NCBI GenBank assembly: GCA_963920525.1
Contig: OY986435.1
Location: 303,931,408-303,995,407, forward strand
Length of the DNA stretch: 64,000 nucleotides
From: Dichetophora obliterata
Taxonomy: Eukaryota > Arthropoda > Insecta > Diptera > Sciomyzidae
Direction: 5' to 3'
Under the pieces are notes generated by a model. It saw only the letters and a list, made by a program, of their open reading frames with translations, ran no database searches and had not been told where the DNA came from. Positions 41,828 through 53,037 of this stretch are shown here, one piece after another (the stretch's first letter is position 1; each line of letters opens with the position of its first letter). Position numbers and translations under genes: made by a program.

Positions 41828-43271
41828 TATCAATTCATACATTTTTCCAAAAGAAAATCAATGGTATTTTAATACAAAATAAATCCATACATATTTACTG
41901 TCACATCATTCGCTCTTACATTTTAAATGCAAGAAAAAAAGTCCCTTAATGTATTGCTCTTATTAAAAACACAAAAAAATTCGTAGCTTAGAAACAGAGT
42001 TAAAAACAATAGAATTAAAAAAAAAAATTGTGATATTAATATACAGTTAAAACGCTGGTTTTAACTCCCGTAACTCCTACACTAAACCGGAAACATACAC
42101 ACTTCATACCCCCAGACAAGTTACAATGAAGCCTTTGTGAATGGTTTTCTGTTAACATAAACAGCAGAACGAAGCCTTGGTTACGAGAACCAGCAGTTAA
42201 ATAATGTTTTTGCTTGTATGAATGGCAGGTATTCCACTTTTATATGGAGCAGCACAACCCAACTAAGTACGAGCATATTACAGCAAAACCTTCGTTCGTT
42301 ACTTATTATTGTCCTCTTTGCAAAAGCTATTTTAACAAGTTATACCTTACTTTTATCAATGCTTTGGCTACCGGTAATGTCTCTGTTGCAAGCACAGCCG
42401 ACCTGATTTGTACTCGGGTATCTATTTGTTTTGCAATGTTTCACTGTCCGATATGCTTTCATATGCATTTTCATCAAGTTTTTGTTGGATTGCTCACAGT
42501 TAAAGCATTCATAAAAAAGCATGTTAATAAAAAATGTGTGGAAATATTTTTTGACAACTTCTAGATGGCCGCATATTCTTTCATATAGAGTTCTATGCTG
42601 TTCTATTCTGGCGCCTTAAAACATTTTGTTTTTTAATTGACATTTCTCAATGCAAAGAATTGCATTTTTAAAAATATTATGAATACATACGATTATTTTT
42701 TTGCGAAAGCTGCAGTTATCAAAAAGTACAATAAAAAATTGTGTGTTACAAAACACAAAATGCTTGGACTGAATACAGCTTTCATATTGCTTATTATTTG
42801 ATTTAGAACACAATTTGCTATGCCCTAATATAATAAAGACAATTTTAAGATGGCCAGTCAACAGCTTTTTGAATGAAAAAACTATAACTGAACGATGTAA
42901 GTTACTGTATTCTTTTTGTATAACCTCTAACGCGTATGCTTTGAAATATACCCAAAAAGAGTTATTTAAAAAATAAATTTACACACTAAAAAGGGTTTTT
43001 TTTCAATCTAATAGGATCTAATTGCATTTGTAATTAAATTAAAAAATAAATAATATATTAGTAATATGTATTCAGAGTTTATTGCATTGTTTTGTGTTAT
43101 GCAACCTAATTACATTATTAATTCCAGTGGAATATCCAAGAACGTGCGAAACAAAAATGCATTAACCAAAAAATATTATATTTCTTCATATTCACCAGTA
43201 AAGTCAAGAAAATTTGTAAATTTTTGAACTTGTGACCATGAGTTGCCAAAGCTATTGCTTTTCGTAAGTGT
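41828..43271. other. 1.4-kb unassigned gap
   Basis: Contains an open plus-strand frame 42214-42564 (116 codons from ATG) with Cys-x-x-Cys pairs (YYCPLCKSYF; FHCPICFHMHFH). The spacing is finger-like but I recognise no family, and the codon context is not distinctive. Otherwise nothing. Confidence 0.35.
42214..42564 (+). CDS. hypothetical 116-aa frame with two CPxC pairs
   Basis: MYEWQVFHFYMEQHNPTKYE opens a frame ending at TAG 42562-42564. Two CP-x-C pairs, CPLC near residue 35 and CPIC near residue 79, the second followed by FHMHFH, could form a small zinc-binding protein. There is no close TATA box, no homology that I recognise, and two overlapping frames exist. It could equally be a chance open frame in a TE-derived stretch. 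Function unknown. Confidence 0.2.
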   Translation: MYEWQVFHFYMEQHNPTKYEHITAKPSFVTYYCPLCKSYFNKLYLTFINALATGNVSVASTADLICTRVSICFAMFHCPICFHMHFHQVFVGLLTVKAFIKKHVNKKCVEIFFDNF

Positions 43272-43966
43272 CATGATTCAATTATTAAAGGTTGTCCATT
43301 CGTTTGACAACACCCGTAAATTTGTAAAAAAAAATATATTCTCTCTCAAATATAAATGACAACCAGAGTTTTGTGGTCTTCTATGAAAAAAGTTATGATT
43401 CAGTGTTTTGTTGTGTATTTTTTTAAAAAAAGTAGTTATTCTATATTTTGCTGTTAGCAGAAAAAAAAATTGTGTGCATTGCGTTTATAATAATTATTGC
43501 TTTGATAATAATTATTGAAAATTGTTTTCAAATTTTGTTGCGAGCCGTTTTTTTTATCAATTAATATATAAATCGCGACTATTAAGTTGCAATTATTAAA
43601 ATAAACTTCAACGTGCGGTTTTGGAAAAACAGCTTATTCTGGTGATGAAATTCAAAAATATAATGTGCCAGTAGATCCAATAAGCCGTCAGCGGTGTGAA
43701 TAGATTTGCACAACAAAATATTGAAATTAGTTTTTAAAAACTCACTTAAATTTTCTATCAAAACAAACAAGCAGTGCAGAACGTAGTAGAAAAATGTATC
43801 CTTGGGTATTTAGTACTGCGAAAAAGTATGATATTCCTGCAACTGATTGCTTTGATGGCATTAAAAAATTACTCTTTTGCTCTCCTTTTCGATTTTACGG
43901 GTGTATATCTTCATTCTTGCGAGTAAACGTCAAATGAATGGGCAACCTATAGTATTTGAATCATGG
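43272..43966. mobile_element. MITE with ~70-bp imperfect TIRs
   Basis: CATGATTCAATTATTAAAGG then TTGTCCATTCGTTTGAC and ACACCCGTAAA (43272-43327) are matched in inverse at 43895-43966 (CATGATTCAAATACTATAGG, TTGCCCATTCATTTGAC, ACACCCGTAAA). Interior about 570 bp, AT-rich, with TAATAATTATTG palindromes at about 43485-43520. No transposase recognised; a 41-codon frame from 43795 (MYPWVFSTAKKYDIPATDCF) is unassigned. Target duplication unclear. Confidence 0.6.
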
Positions 43967-44054
43967 TAAGTGTATCATATTCTTCTACAAATTTATCAAA
44001 ACAGTATGGAAAAAACATTTGGGAAATTAAAATTGTTTGCATGATTTAAATAAC

Positions 44055-44095
44055 GAACTTTAGATCAAGTAAGTTTTGAAGAAGCCAATAATCAC
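44055..44095 (-). repeat. repeat R 3'-end fragment
   Basis: GAACTTTAGATCAAGTAAGT is the inverse of the ACTTACTTGATCTAAAGCTC word that closes repeat R copy 2, with one difference. Isolated fragment. Confidence 0.45.
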
Positions 44096-44411
44096 GTTAA
44101 AGCATTTTGAAAGCTTTTTTAAAGCTGTATGTAGAAAAATAATAATGGTATTCAATGAACGACATATATATACTGAAAGCGTATAGCTATAAGTTTACGC
44201 TAAGCGCCTCCACGAACCCACCCTAAATATGAACTAAATAAATTGCATAATTGTATTATAAAAAAATTATCATCACAAAATTGTTAAAAACTTTACAGAA
44301 GTTTTAGATCCATAAATGATAATTGCACTTTTAACTTTTTTAATTGTAAAATTTAACTGAAACATTGCTTCTCAAAAACAACATTTAACGTCAGTTGCAC
44401 AATACGCTTTA

Positions 44412-44960
44412 GGGCGCGTTTATAGTGGCGACTTGTTGCCGAGCCGAACTGAAAGCGCGTCAAGCTAAAAGCAGCTGGTAGTGCGTATAGTGAGCGCTTA
44501 CCGCCGCTGACTTGTTGCTTGTGGTTTTTGACTACTTTGTGTTGTTTGTATATATTAGGTTACTTTTGTTTCTTTTTGCAATCGGAGCATAAAAAAAGTC
44601 ACGTGATTTCGTGTGTGCTTTTCGCTTTCCTCAAAACAGACAACAAGAGAAGAGACGAAAATGCGATGCTGAAACGCACTTTAAGCCAATGTAAGTTGCT
44701 TTAAGTTACTTTAAGTCGCTGACTTCTTGCAGCTGGTTTTTGACTATTTTGAGTTTGTTTGTACATACCATAAGGTTTTTTATTTATTATTTTTGCAATC
44801 GGAGCATGAAACAAGTCACGTGATCTCGTGTGTGCTTCTTGCTTTAATCAAATCAGCGGATAACAAGTCAAGAGACGAAAATGCGAAAAACTATGCTGAA
44901 GCGCACTTTAAGCCACTGTATGTAGCTTTAAGTCACTTGCTGTTACAGCGTGTTTTGACT
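44412..44960 (+). repeat. ~212-bp tandem duplication behind a Harbinger-like end
   Basis: CGCTGACTTGTTGC at 44505 and CGCTGACTTCTTGC at 44717 each begin a unit sharing TTTTTGACTA, CAATCGGAGCAT(A/G)AAA, AGTCACGTGAT and AGAGACGAAAATGCG; a third unit starts near 44932 and decays. The left border TTTAGGGCGCGTTTATAGTGG resembles the start of the MITE at 56533 (GCATTCATAGTGG). No matching right terminus was found. Open frames across it are by-products. Confidence 0.6.
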
Positions 44961-45989
44961 TGTATGCATTTGTTTTGTGTTGTTTTTAGTGGCCTTGTTG
45001 CTTCGTTTTTATTTCGTAATTGTTTTTTTAACAGAACAGGAAAAATAACAAAAAAAAAAAGTAGTGGGAAAAAAGTGCATCGGCAGAATAAGCAACTTAT
45101 TAAAAGCCTTCCTAAACATTTGCCCGAATGCGGACTCTACACGGTCAATCATTGGATATCAATTATTTATATGTGTTAGTAAATATTTCTTTATATGCAT
45201 TACAGAGACTCATTCATTGATGGCTTCATTGACAAACAGACAATTATTTTGATATTTTGCATACACATATAACAGATTGATGTCAAATGATTGATTTTTG
45301 CACAACAAATGTAGAATAAAAAAAAGCTACTGATCGCTAATTTAGCTTTCTTTCACTCACTTGCATTTGATACTACGAAAAAAAGAAGAAAAGCCGCAAC
45401 AGCAAAAATAAAATTCAAATATTTATGTGTTTTTTTGGAGTTGCTCTACCTTTTTTATGTTATTTAATGAAAATAGTCAAAAAAGATACTCAACTACAAG
45501 ACAGACACTGACAAGTGTGCACATATCTACAGATAGTACATAGAAAAATTTAATTGACAAGTTGACGAGAAAACTTGTAGACGTGGTTTTTAGTGCTAAT
45601 TGTTTTTAATTTATTCCGTTTTATGTAAAATTATAAAATTGTGAATTAATTGTTTAATGTTTTCCCATGTTAAATGTAACTCGTTTATTTTAAAATTTTT
45701 TTGAAAATTTATAAGTTTTCAAATGCAGTAAGTGCATTAAATTGTTTGTTAATTATAGTTAAAATATTTTGTTACAATTCCTGATGATGCTAGCCGATGG
45801 CGAGCGAAATATTGAAAATAACAAATTTTTGAAATTTATACAAAACGTTTATTTTTAAACAAAGAGATTGGACCCCGATTATTTAATGAAAATAATAAGA
45901 AAACATCGTGTAAAATAAAACTTAGTACGCATGCAATCCGTACAAGCGAGCGAGAAAGCAACAATCGGCACTCTGAATACAAGGTTATA
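44961..45989. other. unassigned gap; hammerhead-like core at 45782
   Basis: Mostly AT-rich. CTGATGATGCTAGCCGATGG then CGAGCGAAAT (about 45781-45810) matches the CTGATGA-stem-GAAA core of hammerhead motifs found at ends of some retroelements. The intervening segment can form a 7-bp stem with one mismatch. Flanking stems I and III and a cleavage triplet are not convincing. Confidence 0.3.
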
Positions 45990-46155
45990 ATTCGGAGCTT
46001 TAGGTCAAGTAATTTATGAAACAAGGTAACAACAACCAACACAACAACTCTGTTTAAATGCAATCACACAGCAGACGAGACAGCCTGTTTCGGAAGTGGC
46101 TTCACTTCCTCTTCAGTAGTCTTGAGTGATTCAGCTGTGAACAACCTACTGTTTC
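45990..46155 (-). repeat. interspersed repeat R, inverted partial copy 3
   Basis: On the minus strand: GACTACTGAAGAGGAAGTGA, CTTCCGAAACAGGCTGTCTC, CAGAGTTGTTGTGTTGG and ACTTGACCTAAAGCTC in that order, as in repeat R copy 2. It adds a TGAAGCCACTTCCGAAACAG variant. Lacks the TATA-containing half. Confidence 0.6.
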
Positions 46156-46860
46156 CGTTCCGTATGATTTGACACTTGTTTTAATAAACTCATCTGAATA
46201 ATATGACGGCAAAAACAAGTGGATCTTATTTTTTGGTAAAGCCTTAAACCTCATTAGAGTTGTATATGTACTAAAGTTGTTCTCTTCTCTCTTCTACGAT
46301 CCCCTTCTCTTGATAAATCACTTTTTTGCTTCCAAATTATAAGCTTGTAAAATCTTCAGAGTGCTCAATTAATTTTATAAATCTAATAATTTTTTACTGT
46401 TCTTACTGTTACTGCAACAACATTTTTTTATGTTGAATTTCAATAAAATGATATGAATGCCTTGCTCCAATCAATTGGCAGAATTGTCGTTGGCTAGCAG
46501 ACAATGACTCGGCACAAAAACTATTCCTAATAGAATTTTCAAATTGAATCTAATAAGCCTTAAAAAAATGAAATAAATGGTACATTTTGGCATTTTTATC
46601 TTATATATTTTTCAAGTTTTGTTTTGATTCAATAAGCTGCAAATTTCCTTGAATGTGATTCGCGTGGGCATCGTCTGCTGGGGGCCAGCTGGTTTTTATT
46701 TGAGGCTATTTTTTGCTACGAGAACGTTGACCGTTGCTGACGTAAAATTTAAAATGTCTTTCTGTTTTTTTTTTTCTGTTTAATTGTTGAAACACGTAGA
46801 ATATTTGTTTTTGTTTATTTATTTTTATACTTTTTTCTTTATTTTATGTAATTGTTGTTT
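46156..46860. other. unassigned gap
   Basis: No feature recognised. Confidence 0.4.
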
Positions 46861-46950
46861 TTTCATTTTTTTTAATAGTTTTTCTTCTTTTTTTTAATAG
46901 TTTTTCTTTTTTTTTTAATAGTTTTTTTCTTTTTTTTTTGATAGTTTTTA
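46861..46950. repeat. 22-bp minisatellite
   Basis: AATAGTTTTTCTTCTTTTTTTT-like unit repeated four times, with AATAG/GATAG at 46874, 46896, 46917 and 46940. Confidence 0.8.
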
Positions 46951-47088
46951 AGCGGTTTTTTTATACGATTTATGTGTACGTAAATAATGTTATACCACTA
47001 TTAATCATGTATAATCTAAATTGAAACAATTCTGAGAAAATAAGTGTTATATTTTTTCGACATCAACTAAAAAAAACATTCAATTTAA

Positions 47089-47907
47089 CCTTCAAATGCA
47101 CTTGATTTTTTGTAACGTAAAAAAGACTAATGTCAATTTGACACTATGCCTTACAACTTAAGATTTGAGTTTAATACCACTAAAAACCCAACTTTCTCCG
47201 CTTATATTTATGTTATAGTAAAATATATATTTTTAAAAATTCAAAAAGGAATGTTTGAGATTTGTTTGATTTACTAGAAAAATAAAATAAAAATAATTCA
47301 TAAAATCACTTTATTAGTTATTCACCAAATACACTCAGTTTGTGCACATTTTTTACATACATGGTTGAAAAATATGAATTGGTGAAACATGGGAATTAGA
47401 GTCACCACATCGCGTTCTGTGGAGATTTCCACTAGCTGAATATTTTTCTCCACAACATACTTAACAATATTCAGTTCACTAATCTTTTTTTGCCTGCCTC
47501 TCTATCATTATTTATATTCATATTTATATTATTTATATAAGTTCATAAGGTTTTTACTGCTTATTTTTTTTTTGTTAATGTACTTGACTTGACATATTTG
47601 TTATTGTACTTGAAAAGAACTTGGTTCTTATTGTACTAACAAATCAAATAAATTACATAAATTTTACAACTTATTCGTACAAAAAATGTAAAGTTATAGT
47701 TTTTATATTCTTAGTTTATACTTTGAGGGAAATTTTTTGTACATCTTTAAAACGACATCTATTGGAATTTTTTCTTCTATAAAATTTAAACTTAGGCATA
47801 ATTTTTACACTGAGCCAAAATCCCAAGTGGATTTGAGCACAAATAAGAGAGATATAAGTTTTTCTCTGTTAAAATTGTGTCAAATTGACACTTAAAGCGT
47901 TTTAAGG
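47089..47907. mobile_element. piggyBac-type MITE, 819 bp, TTAA duplication
   Basis: CCTTCAAATGC at the left and inverse CCTTAAAACGC at the right (9 of 11) are flanked by TTAA (47085-47088; 47908-47911). Just inside each end lies TGTCAATTTGACA (47132; 47879 as TGTCAAATTGACA), the core of the palindrome found in the full piggyBac at 27.5 kb. So it belongs to a related family and may be mobilised in trans (inference). The minus strand near 47345 reads FNHVCKKCAQTECIW then stop, perhaps the last residues of a deleted transposase. Confidence 0.8.
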
Positions 47908-47911
47908 TTAA

Positions 47912-49315
47912 ATAAGTTTGTTCGACGACCTACATCCAGAGGGCAACGCCTGTTCATCGGCGATGATTAATTATGTATACGCATTCTTTATTATCAGAAA
48001 AAAGTGGGAGTTGTCACATATCAGAAATATTAAATTTAAACATATTTGCTGCAGAAGTTTCTGATGTCAAAGTCGATAAATTGTATGAGTTTTAAATCAT
48101 GACAAACGACCATTACTCTGTCTATTCAAATAAATTTTCTCTGCAATGACTGTCAATAGTTAAACACTGGCAAACAGACAGACTGTCAGACAGATTATCA
48201 GATAGACCGATAAACTGACAAGCTTCCGGTTAGTCATAAACTCTGCATGATTTTATGTGTTGGTTGCCCTCCAAACGCAGTGGTTTGAACACCAACGTCA
48301 CATTCTGATGGATACCACTACTTGAAAAACAAAATCTGATATAAGCAACACTCTTCCGATGCTATTCTGACAGATATAAAACAAAAAAGAGAAAAGGTAA
48401 AGGAGAGCAAGAAATACAGCCTATAGATATATACTACCTAGGAAACTTCAAGCTATGCGCTGGGGTCAACGATTCAGCTATTTTGCTGCGGTTCGATGCT
48501 TCGCTGGTTTGTTGCCACAGTATGCTAACTTAATGACCGACCGACCAAACGACCACCAACTGTTTTCCATATTCCATCCATTGTTGTGGAGAAAATAATA
48601 TTATTTTAAAGTGCTTGTTGTTTTTGTTGCTTTTCGCGTGCACTTCTGTGCTGTCTGTCTGTCTGTCTGTCTGTTACTATTTAATATGTTTAGGTGCTCA
48701 ATTGTATGTGTGTCGGTCGGTGTGTCGGCTTATGAGCTTTACAACCATAATACAATCAGTGGCCTATGCTATGTTTTTTCAATACATTTCAACACTGTGT
48801 ATTTTATATGGCTATGTAATGCCTCTTATTCTCAATATGGGCCAATGAACCTCTACACATCTTTACGTTCTTCACCCAGAACCTACTGAATGTAAAGATT
48901 CTCTCTCACAGTAGCATAAAATTAAGAAGTAATCAAACTCATCAGGAAGCATCCATTTAAAAGATGTTGGCGGAATATGTTGTTCTAAGTGCTTATGTAC
49001 TATCGAAATAGTGATTAAAGATTGCATTGATTACACTGTTCAACAAAAACAAAAAGCACCTAAAGTGAATGTTGTCTCGTGCATGTCTGTAAGTCGGCGG
49101 ATTATTAAAATTACGTTGACACAATTTGCGAATAAACCCCATTAAAGTTGTCGGTATCGAGTTTGTTGTGAAAACGTGAATTAGATATATTTTGAATATA
49201 CCGGAGATAGATAGTTAATTGAGGAGGAAGCTAGTCACCTAGTTACTGCGGCCTCCAGAGCCTATTGTAACAAACTGCTATAAGTTATAGTTCATCCTTT
49301 ATCGTGAAGTTTATA
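47912..49315. other. unassigned gap with (CTGT)6
   Basis: CTGT microsatellite at 48651-48674 and a CAGACAGACTGTCAGACAGA cluster at 48175-48200. No gene seen; plus-strand open frames over the microsatellite are artefacts of it. Confidence 0.45.
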
Positions 49316-50230
49316 AAGGGTCCGCCAAATAATTTTTTTTGAAAATTCAATAAAAAAAACTACTGGATATTTTCTCAAATTTCTTTTTTTATTTGAAAGT
49401 ACAATCCTTCCGGTTAATAATGAAAAATAATTTCATTCAAATGGCTGCCTCGGCTGGCCATGCAGTAGCCTACACAATCCGTCCAATTTTTAAGCACATT
49501 ATCGATTGTGTGCAGCTGTGTTTCACCAATGGCTTCACGAATATTGTCCTTCTAAGCGTCAATTGTCTCTGGCTTGTTGGCGTAACACTTATCTTTGAGG
49601 GCACCGCACAAATTATAGTCCAACGGTGTCAAATCGCAGCTCCGAGGTGGCCAAACGACATCAGCTCTGCGGCTGATAATGCGATCTTCAAAAACAGGGC
49701 GCAAAACATCGAGTGTAGCTTCGGCTGTGTGGCACGTGGCGCCGTCCTGTTGAAACCAAATGTTGCTAATATCCTCCTCTTCAATTTTTGTGAACAAAAA
49801 TTCGTTCAACATGGCCCGATAACGATCGCCATTGACTGTAACGACCACTCCTTCCTCATTTTCGAAGAAAAATGGCCCAATTATGCCTCTGGACCAAAAT
49901 CCGCACCAAACAGTGACTCGTTTTGGGTGCAGCGGCTTTTCAATATATGCGTGCGGGTTTTCTGTGCCCCAAATGCGACAATTTTGCTTGTTTACATACC
50001 CGCCAAGATCAAAATGAGCTTCATCTGAAAATATGATTTTTTTGGCAAAATCAGCATCATGATTTTCAAAGTAATGTCGCAATATTTCCCAGCGTTGTTC
50101 AAGCGTATACACAACCATATTTGTTCAGCGGAAGGATAAAACTAATTATCTGTCGAATCAGACATGAGCTAAATGTTACCATTCACGAAATAAACACTAG
50201 TTGAAAAAAAACGTTAGATGGCACACCCTG
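49316..50230 (-). mobile_element. DD41D mariner-family element, internally deleted, 915 bp
   Basis: Ends AAGGGTCCGCCAAATAA (left) and inverse CAGGGTGTGCCATCTAA (right) sit between TA dinucleotides (49314-49315; 50231-50232). One minus-strand transposase gene with an internal deletion and one nonsense codon. The full-length family is expected to be about 1.3 kb. Confidence 0.85.
49414..50118 (-). pseudogene. DD41D transposase with in-frame deletion and one stop
   Basis: ATG 50118 gives MVVYTLEQRWEILRHYFENH, the normal start, but residue 21 jumps straight to DADFAKKIIFSDEAHFDLGG, so most of the HTH and linker (roughly 120 residues, judged from family memory) is missing while the frame is kept. 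Catalytic Asp blocks: IIFSDEAHFD, WFQQDGATCHTA and DLTPLDYNLCG, with 41 residues between the last two Asps, as in the rosa/DD41D group. At about 49550 a TAG interrupts ETIDA-stop-KDNIREAIGE; beyond it the frame is open to TAA 49414-49416 (GSHLNEIIFHY). The product would lack DNA binding. Confidence 0.88.
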
Positions 50231-50253
50231 TATATAGATAGATATATATCGTT

Positions 50254-50409
50254 TATATATAGATTTTCCCTGCCTTGAGCCAAAACGCCAGCTCTCACTC
50301 CTTTATTTCCTTCATTTCCTATACTCCTGCCAGCTCCCACTCCTTTCTTTGAGCCGTCAGTATACCAGACTTGATAGTCCCAAGCGAACTGTGGCCTTTG
50401 TATTCCCAT
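50254..50409 (-). pseudogene. RNase H fragment of a non-LTR element
   Basis: The minus strand reads QVWYTDGSKKGVGAGRSIGN, the N-terminal catalytic strand of retroelement RNase H (YTDGS with the first Asp), then loses the pattern. Only about 50 codons remain. Not evidently linked to the LINE at 51-53 kb. It lies 24 bp outside the DD41D element. Confidence 0.6.
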
Positions 50410-51002
50410 TTGATTTTTGGTAAATCTTTCGTCTATGTTGCTATTATCCTTTGATTAAAAAAAAAATAAAAAAACGAGCATGCGCATGAGCAAGTGTATT
50501 TGGATATTTTGTAAACTTCGAGTGCTTTGTGTTGTTGGCTTTTATTATCTTTTGAAAAACAGCACAACAAAAAAGCAGAACAAACAACAAAAAACTGCAA
50601 CAACAACAACAAAGCGTTGGACGAAACCACAGCAATAAACAAATAGTTCATATCTTCTTAAATTAATCTCTAGAGGGGACTGGTCCAAATTTATTCTTAT
50701 AACTTTCAGCATACCTACATTCATTTGAACATACCTACCCTCCATCTGCCATCATTCTAAGAGTCCTACCATTTAAAAAAAACAATTTAAAAAAATGTTG
50801 AAAATAGTTATTATTTTTTTTAAATATACCCCTTGAAGAAAACTAGGAAATTTATGAGCTGAACTTATTAATTTTTGCCCCGAATACTTTTTATCCTGGA
50901 CATATTTGTCTCTTATCTGTTATCCTGTTGTAGATCCTTATACAAAAAAATTAAGGAAAATGTTGAAAAAAGATCATTTCTCCTCCAAATTATCCTTTGG
51001 AT
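50410..51002. other. unassigned gap
   Basis: No gene; (ATT)n begins at 51006. Confidence 0.4.
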
Positions 51003-53029
51003 AGTTATTATTATTATTATTCTTTATTCTCATAGAAAAAAGTTTTGACAAGATTATTCACTCAAGTATACAATCACTAGAACAATCATTACTTATAAGA
51101 ATAGTATTGACATTTAGTATTAGAATAAATAGTGTTAAATGCCACTTCAATAAATATATAAAACTAAATAAATTTTGTTAAAATAAAAAGTGTTTTGTGG
51201 GGTGAATTGAATTAAACAATATAAGTAAAAAGCAATTATAAAAATTAACAATTATTATTAGAAGAGAAAAAAAAAATTATTTCTGTCTAAAAAATAAAGA
51301 ACCAACAAAAATTAGCTAATGGAGCGCAACAAAAATTCAACTTCCGAGTGGTCTAACTCAAAGATCCAGAATTCTATTTTTCTTAAGAAAGTACTCAAAT
51401 TTCTTTCAAGGCGTTTACTTGCAGGGAGTCTATTGTAAAGTCTATAAGATAAAATCGAAAAAAAAATTACGATAGTGGGTTGTGCGAAAAACTAGAACAG
51501 TCATGGTAGAATTTTGGTTCGTTCATAATTTGTAATTACCATATATGGGATTCTGCATATACCCACTTCTTTTAAAAAATATTTTTTGAACTTTAAAATA
51601 ATAAAGATGCCTTAACGGTAAGATCTTTAGACGCCTAAATAGATTAATAGATGCAGTCAAGCGATTTACTTTACAGATTATTCTAACGGCAGACTTTTTT
51701 AATATTAACAGGGGACTTATATTATTCAGATAAGCACCTCCCCAGCAGCTCACACCATTTTGTAATCTAGAATGAAAAATCCCGTAGTATATTTTAGTTA
51801 ATGTACTTTCAAAACAAAAATGTCTTAGTTTATAAAAGCATCGTAATGAAGAAAAAAGATATTTCTGCAATAATGAAATGTGTGCGGTCCAGGTAAGATG
51901 TTCATCAACCATTACTCCTAAATATATATAGCAAGGAACTCTTTCGACAAAAAAGCAATTATTACTGCAAGGAATTCTACTGTTGTTGAACTCGTATCCA
52001 AAGTAAATCTAAATCGACAACAATCATATCCATGAAAAATGATATCAATTTCCGGCGATACTCTATTACACAAGCTAAAATACATTAGTTTAGTCTTCCT
52101 GCTAAAAAGTAACTTATGTTCTGCAAACCAAACTCTCAGTAAATAAACGTCATGATTTATATCTGTAATTAAGTTAAGGGGGTTAACTGATGCATACCCA
52201 ATAGCTAGATCATCGGCAAAAGCTGTAACTTTACCAGCAAAATTTAGAAAAAAAAGAGAATTAATATAAACTAGAAATAGAACCGGACCAAGAACAGAGC
52301 CTTGGGGAACTCCTATATTTTTACATTTAGAGTCACTTAGTTCGCTACAAATTTTTACTCTCTGCGTTCTGCAATTCAAAAAGGACATAAGCCAATTGTA
52401 AATAAAACTACGAAAGCCAACATTATGCAGTTTTTTCAGAAGAATATTGTGATCAACCATGTCAAAAAACTTTGTTATATCAACAAAGAAGCCAGCACAA
52501 TTTTTGTTATCATCAAGACCTTTGTATATCGATGTACAGAAATCAAGTAGTGCGTCTTCAGTTGAGAGACAAGTTCTAAATCCGTACTGACAAGAACTGA
52601 AAAAATGTTGTCTGTTGAGAAAAGCTAAAATCCTCGTCTTAAGTGCTTTTTCAAAAATTTTTGAAATTGAAGATAGCAAACAAATAGGTCTGTAATTATT
52701 AGTATCTCTCCTGCAACCTGTTTCAAAAAGCGGAATAACAATTGCGTCTTTGAGTTGGTCAGGAAATATTCCAGATAGGACACTTAAGTTAAATATATGT
52801 TTTCAAATATCAATTATATTTAGTGCAATATTTTTCAGAATATTTTTTGAAATCTCATCAATGCCACCAGAGTTCGATTTCTTTAAGGATTTGATTATTC
52901 TTAGTAGCTCAAGACCAGAAATCGGCTCAAAATAAAAACTGTTATTAGAAAAGTGTTCTAAATTGGAAGAAGAGCTTATGCATGCTTCCTCCGGAAATAG
53001 AAGCTGCCTAGACGTTCAAATGTATGTCA
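51003..53029 (-). mobile_element. 5'-truncated LINE with (AAT)n-type tail
   Basis: Minus-strand RT gene 52990-51523, a 3' noncoding region to about 51003, and a trinucleotide AAT tail there (TTATTATTATTATTCTTTATT on the plus strand). The 5' side is cut by a hAT MITE at 53038; weakly similar text may continue past 53916. Not the same family as the LINE at 2.7-6.2 kb: motif C reads FADD and the linker sequences differ. Confidence 0.75.
51523..52990 (-). pseudogene. jockey/CR1-like reverse transcriptase with intact FADD
   Basis: Text from the right: ISGLELLRIIKSLKKSNSGG (RT approach), a frameshift, then LLSSISKIFEKALKTRILAF, YGFRTCLSTEDALLDF, GFFVDITKFFDMVDHNIL (motif A), IGVPQGSVLGPVLFLVYINS (motif B), VTAFADDLAIGY (motif C, both Asp kept), then HKLLFSRKTKLMYF. 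After a break near 51915: VDEHLTWTAHISLL and SRLQNGVSCWGGAY with the C-terminal LRHLYYFKVQKIF block. Motif A has KFFD where KAFD is usual. Frame breaks near 52680 and 51915 make it a pseudogene, but it is the best-preserved RT in the window. Confidence 0.85.
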
Positions 53030-53037
53030 GTCCTATT

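Noticed and set aside
44519..45179. Frames of 61 and 150 codons
   Set aside because: They follow the 212-bp tandem duplication; the repeated peptides are copies of repeat DNA.
48601..48889. Two overlapping Cys-rich frames
   Set aside because: They arise from the (CTGT)6 microsatellite.
49393..50028. Plus-strand 211-codon open frame
   Set aside because: It is the antisense shadow of the DD41D transposase, whose motifs read on the minus strand.
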